Source: Chryseobacterium sp. SNU WT5
GTDB taxonomy: Bacteria; Bacteroidota; Bacteroidia; Flavobacteriales; Weeksellaceae
Direction of reading: 5' to 3'
Assembly (NCBI RefSeq): GCF_007362475.1
Contig: NZ_CP041687.1
Coordinates: 2,232,001-2,296,000 of the forward strand
DNA length: 64,000 nt
Shown: positions 60,583-64,000 of the stretch, piece after piece
Layout of the letters: the number at the start of each line of letters is the position of its first letter
Numbering within the stretch: the stretch's first letter is position 1
Translations under genes and position numbers: made by a program
Notes under the pieces: generated by a model
Told to the model about the DNA's origin: nothing
What the model saw: the letters and a program-made list of their open reading frames with translations, nothing else
The model's database searches: none

Positions 60583-61525
60583 GAAACAGTTTCTGAAAAC
60601 GATAGGTGGTGGAACATTAGCCATGACATTGGCTCCCAATCTTTTGATGGCGGAGAGCTTTTCGTTATTAAATTCCGCATCGGAATATCAATTGACCATT
60701 CTTCATACGAACGATCAACACAGCCGAATTGAACCTTTTGATTCGAGTTATACCCGTAATCCTAATCAAGGTGGTTTTGCAAGACGTGCTGCTTTGATTC
60801 AGAAAATTCGTGGTGAAGAAAAGAATATTCTGCTGCTCGATTCGGGAGATACTTTCCAGGGAACACCTTACTTTAATTTCTTCGGTGGTGAGTTGGAGTT
60901 CAAATTAATGTCCATGATGGGTTATGATGCCTCGACAATGGGGAATCATGATTTTGATAACGGCTTGGGCGGATTCAAAAAAGTAAGATCAGCCGCTAAA
61001 TTTCCTTTTATATGTTCGAATTATAATTTTAAAAATACCATTCTAGATGGTGAAACGGAGCCTTACAAAATTTTTAATAAAAATGGAATTAGAGTTGGGA
61101 TATTCGGAGTAGGAATTGAACTTTCGGGTTTGGTTGGTAAAAAGGACTACGGTGAGACAGAATATTTGGATCCTGTTGAAATAGCCCAGCATTATGCTGA
61201 TTTCTTAAAAAATGATAAGAAATGTGATTTGGTTATTTGTCTTTCACATATAGGATTTGATTATAAAGATGATCCAAAAAAAGTTTCAGACAAGATATTA
61301 GCAGCAAATACCAATGGAATTGATTTGATTCTAGGGGGCCATACGCATACTTTTCTACCCGAACCGCAGTCTTTTATGAACAAGATTGGGAAAAATGTTC
61401 TGGTCAATCAGGTTGGTTGGGCAGGATTGCTTTTAGGGAAAATTACCTTTTATTTTGATAAAAATAAAAATGTGAAAAATATTTCCTGGAATAATCAAGT
61501 TATAGATGACAGCATTCTAGTATAA
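60575..61525 (+). CDS. 5'-nucleotidase metallophosphatase domain, exported
   Basis: A 316-residue exported protein that is the catalytic half of UshA-type 5'-nucleotidases. The N-terminus (MNRKQFLKTIGGGTLAMTLA) resembles a twin-arginine signal with RK in place of RR. Di-metal motifs follow in order: HTNDQHSRIEP, LDSGDTFQGTP, GNHDFDNG, SHIGFD and GGHTHTF. No C-terminal nucleotide-binding domain is attached; the preceding overlapping gene supplies it. Export route is inferred. The pair probably releases nucleosides from extracellular nucleotides. Confidence 0.9.
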   Translation: MNRKQFLKTIGGGTLAMTLAPNLLMAESFSLLNSASEYQLTILHTNDQHSRIEPFDSSYTRNPNQGGFARRAALIQKIRGEEKNILLLDSGDTFQGTPYFNFFGGELEFKLMSMMGYDASTMGNHDFDNGLGGFKKVRSAAKFPFICSNYNFKNTILDGETEPYKIFNKNGIRVGIFGVGIELSGLVGKKDYGETEYLDPVEIAQHYADFLKNDKKCDLVICLSHIGFDYKDDPKKVSDKILAANTNGIDLILGGHTHTFLPEPQSFMNKIGKNVLVNQVGWAGLLLGKITFYFDKNKNVKNISWNNQVIDDSILV

Positions 61526-61529
61526 TCGA

Positions 61530-63779
61530 ATGAAAAAAATAACAGCTTTTTTAATTTTTGTCCTTTCATTTCATGTATTTGGCCAGAAAATTTCTTCCAG
61601 CAAATGGACCGATTTGTTTTCTTATAACAATATTGTTGCCATTCGAGAAGATAATGGGCGACTTATCACAGCTACGGAGAACGGCATATTCTTCTATACA
61701 CCAGCATCAGGAGAGATTACCAAATTATCCAAAGCGAATGGTCTTCATGAAGTAAAAATATCCGCATTTGACTACAATCCTGAAACAAAAATAGGTTTGG
61801 TAGGATACAAAAATGGAGCTCTTGATGTAATTACTCCAGACGGTATAACTTATGTGGTAGATATTCCTATTGCTACAGGATATAATGGAGAGAAGAAAAT
61901 CAACCATATTTCTATTACCGGAAATTTTGCTGTGATCTCAGTTGGTTACGGAGTTTCAATTTTTAGATTGGATAAAAAAGAATTTGGTGATTCTGCATTT
62001 TTTATCAATTCAGGAATTTATCAGGAAGTTAAGGAAGCTGTGATCAAAGATAATGCAGTGTATGCTGCTACATCAACCGGGCTAAAATCGCATTCAATGC
62101 CCGATCCGACCAATGTAACATTCCCTATATATAATACCTGGACTACGATCGCTAGTGGTGATATTAAGCAAGTGGCTACAGGAGGCGTAATTGCTTATGC
62201 ACATAATAATAAGGTTTATTATTCAGCAGGTGGTCCTTTCTCAGTGTTATCGCAAACCTTTTCAAGCATTCAAGATGTGGTTGTAAATTCACAAAATCTA
62301 ATTGTGGCCAATGGAAACTCTTTATCTGCATTCGACTTCTCCGGAAATAGCATTAAATCTTTGGACGCTACTGAAAAAGTAAATACAGGCATATTTACCG
62401 ACTCCAAATTGTATGCAGGAACCAAATTATCTGGAATTATTAATGAATCTGGCGAGCATTTAAAACCAGATGGTCCTTACAATAATACATCGTATAAAAT
62501 TGATATACAAGGAGATAAGCTCTTGGTTTCAAGCGGTGCCCGGGAAAGCTATAATAACGCAATCTATAATAATTTAGGTTACTATCATTTTGATGGAGCG
62601 AAGTGGATATATCCCGAATTGTTTAAGAATTCAAATGTTACTTACAATGTTTTAGATGCCGTTATAAATCCTGCAAAATTATCTGAGATATTTTTTACCA
62701 ACTATTCCACGCAGGATGGTAGTAAAGGAATTTACAAAATGAATGATGATCAATTTGTAAAAATTTATAAAAGTACCGGTGGATCTTATAATAGGGTGGT
62801 TGGGTGTACATTTGATGAGGATAATCAACTCTTTGTGTCAGTATGGAGTGGTGGAGATACTTCAGGCAAAGGAGGCTTTTATTATTATAATAGTAGTATA
62901 GATGATTTTAATTTGGTATCAGTAACTACATTGGGAGTACCTCAAAAACCGTTTTCACACGATGGAATTCTCTATATTTTCTCTGCGTTCTTCAATACTA
63001 CGGGTGGTATGCTTATCTATGATTATAACAAAACATTATCTTCATTAGGAGATGATCGGTTCAAATTAATCAGACAGGGAAATAACCTTCCGGCAGATGG
63101 CGTTGTCTCTGCGGCATTAGACCAAAATGACGATTTATGGATCGGAACGAGAATCGGCCTTCGCATATTGCAAAATCCAAGCAGTGCAATAGATGAGGCT
63201 AATCCACAAACAGAACCAATTATCATTGAAGAAAATGGAGTAGGAGAAGAATTATTTAGGGATGGACAGATATTGCAAATTGAAGTCGACTCTGGAAACC
63301 AAAAGTGGGTTTCTGTTGATGACGGAGGTGTGTTTTATTTAAGCCCGAATGGTGAGCAAACATTAACTTTCTTTAATCGTGCAAATTCACCGCTGCCAAC
63401 TAATAACGTAACCGATATAAAAGTTGATAAAAAAACTGGGAAGGTTTATTTTGTGACTTTAGATGGAGTCGTGGTATATCAAGGCGATGTTTTAACAGTT
63501 ACTAAGGATTTTGGAGATGTTCTGGTTTATCCCAATCCAGTAGTTTATGCACAATATAAAGGTAATGTTAGTATTCGTGGCCTTGCTGCAAAAACGAATA
63601 TCAGAATTACAGATGCTGCCGGAAATTTAGTTCATCAAGCTGTGGCACGTGGTGGTTCTTATGAATGGAATTTAGCAAATCATCGTGGGGTACGTGTAGC
63701 ATCTGGAATTTATTTCGTCTTAATGACCAATGAAGACGGAACAGATACTGCGACTGCAAAAATTGCTGTTGTTAATTAA
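61530..63779 (+). CDS. porZ: Type IX secretion system protein PorZ
   Basis: A 749-residue cell-surface protein belonging to the two-component-regulator-propeller/PorZ family, which delivers anionic LPS to the T9SS attachment complex. A signal peptide (MKKITAFLIFVLSFHVFGQ) is followed by two beta-propeller-like repeats (e.g. WTDLFSYNNIVAIREDNGRL, LDQNDDLWIGTRIGLRIL) and a C-terminal T9SS sorting-type domain (about 665-749; VYPNPVVYAQYKGNVSIRGL, ending VASGIYFVLM). It begins four bases after the nucleotidase gene and its stop overlaps the recO start. Confidence 0.9.
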   Translation: MKKITAFLIFVLSFHVFGQKISSSKWTDLFSYNNIVAIREDNGRLITATENGIFFYTPASGEITKLSKANGLHEVKISAFDYNPETKIGLVGYKNGALDVITPDGITYVVDIPIATGYNGEKKINHISITGNFAVISVGYGVSIFRLDKKEFGDSAFFINSGIYQEVKEAVIKDNAVYAATSTGLKSHSMPDPTNVTFPIYNTWTTIASGDIKQVATGGVIAYAHNNKVYYSAGGPFSVLSQTFSSIQDVVVNSQNLIVANGNSLSAFDFSGNSIKSLDATEKVNTGIFTDSKLYAGTKLSGIINESGEHLKPDGPYNNTSYKIDIQGDKLLVSSGARESYNNAIYNNLGYYHFDGAKWIYPELFKNSNVTYNVLDAVINPAKLSEIFFTNYSTQDGSKGIYKMNDDQFVKIYKSTGGSYNRVVGCTFDEDNQLFVSVWSGGDTSGKGGFYYYNSSIDDFNLVSVTTLGVPQKPFSHDGILYIFSAFFNTTGGMLIYDYNKTLSSLGDDRFKLIRQGNNLPADGVVSAALDQNDDLWIGTRIGLRILQNPSSAIDEANPQTEPIIIEENGVGEELFRDGQILQIEVDSGNQKWVSVDDGGVFYLSPNGEQTLTFFNRANSPLPTNNVTDIKVDKKTGKVYFVTLDGVVVYQGDVLTVTKDFGDVLVYPNPVVYAQYKGNVSIRGLAAKTNIRITDAAGNLVHQAVARGGSYEWNLANHRGVRVASGIYFVLMTNEDGTDTATAKIAVVN

Positions 63780-64000
63780 TGGAGACGCAGAGTTGCTTTC
63801 TTCTTTCTTATTTAAAATATGGCGACTATGATGCAATATTGCATTGTTTCACTAAAGAGAACGGTTTTCAAAGTTTTTTTGCAAAAGGAATTTACACCGC
63901 TAAAAATAAAAAGAAACCATATTTATATCCGCTCAGCTTATTGCAGATAACAACTTCTAAAGCTTCTAATAGTGGTGGTATCTCAAGAATTTCAAAGATG
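63779..64000 (+). CDS. recO: DNA repair protein RecO, N-terminal part
   Basis: The first 74 codons of RecO, cut by the right edge of the window. RecO helps load RecA in the RecFOR pathway. ATG 63779 overlaps the porZ stop (TAATG), a standard coupled start. The visible N-terminal OB-fold reads METQSCFLLSYLKYGDYDAI, then HCFTKENGFQSFFAKGIY and KKKPYLYPLSLLQI, matching flavobacterial RecO. No stop is reached in this frame before the edge. The C-terminal zinc-finger part lies outside. Confidence 0.87.
   Translation, partial: METQSCFLLSYLKYGDYDAILHCFTKENGFQSFFAKGIYTAKNKKKPYLYPLSLLQITTSKASNSGGISRISKM

Noticed and set aside
1-64000. CRISPR arrays, tRNA genes, insertion sequences, prophage
   Set aside because: No regularly spaced direct repeats, cloverleaf folds with CCA-end context, transposase or phage genes were found on reading both strands.

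Overview
The window is AT-rich chromosomal DNA of a flavobacterium, most likely from the Chryseobacterium/Kaistella group of Weeksellaceae. The signs are the protein sequences themselves, Bacteroidetes-type promoters (TAnnTTTG, sometimes with TTG 17-23 bases upstream), a type IX secretion component (PorZ), lipoprotein signals, a GIN-domain protein and weak Shine-Dalgarno sequences. It is gene-dense and mostly housekeeping. I saw no phage, insertion sequence, CRISPR array, rRNA or tRNA.

Layout. 1-5050: end of rimM, a decayed ORF with a terminator, asnS, rpoN, and an ECF sigma factor overlapping a membrane protein gene. 5176-10269: lptB with an unusual C-terminal extension, an MsbA-like exporter, a lipoprotein, an HD hydrolase and a membrane protein. 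10273-15015 (minus): a tripartite efflux operon (ATPase, two MacB-type permeases, MacA-type adaptor). 15423-18717: class Ia ribonucleotide reductase, nrdB then nrdA, separated by a frame-broken small ORF and a dispersed repeat. 18833-23772: a DUF72 gene, then an Rrf2 regulator followed by an atypical cbb3 oxidase operon. The same inverted-repeat operator lies in front of the regulator and in front of the oxidase. 23879-28602: YARHG and DUF2306 genes, a second ECF sigma factor, lipA, a Dps-like ferritin and a general stress protein. 28866-36608: a lipocalin, cinA and a four-gene ligase-associated DNA repair operon (minus).

36796-47134: a GIN-domain protein, two tandem M13 metallopeptidases of equal length, then an ABC ATPase with a permease fused to a TlpA-like thioredoxin domain, an alpha/beta hydrolase and TerC. 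47222-53828 (minus): homogentisate pathway genes (hmgA, hpd, fahA) with a CoA-transferase and a flavin reductase; no maleylacetoacetate isomerase is in the window. 53899-56343 (minus): a degenerate Mur-ligase-like protein, a lipoprotein, an acyltransferase and a NUDIX hydrolase. 56730-64000: mgtE, a BtuF-like protein, dapA (minus), a 5'-nucleotidase split into two genes in reversed domain order, porZ and the start of recO.

The strongest leads for something little described are the ABC permease-thioredoxin fusion (43096-45324), the Rrf2/cbb3 regulon with its paired operators (19741-23772), the LptB C-terminal extension (5176-6237) and the P-loop-less Mur-ligase relative (53899-54432). All are read from sequence only; no database search or experiment supports them here.
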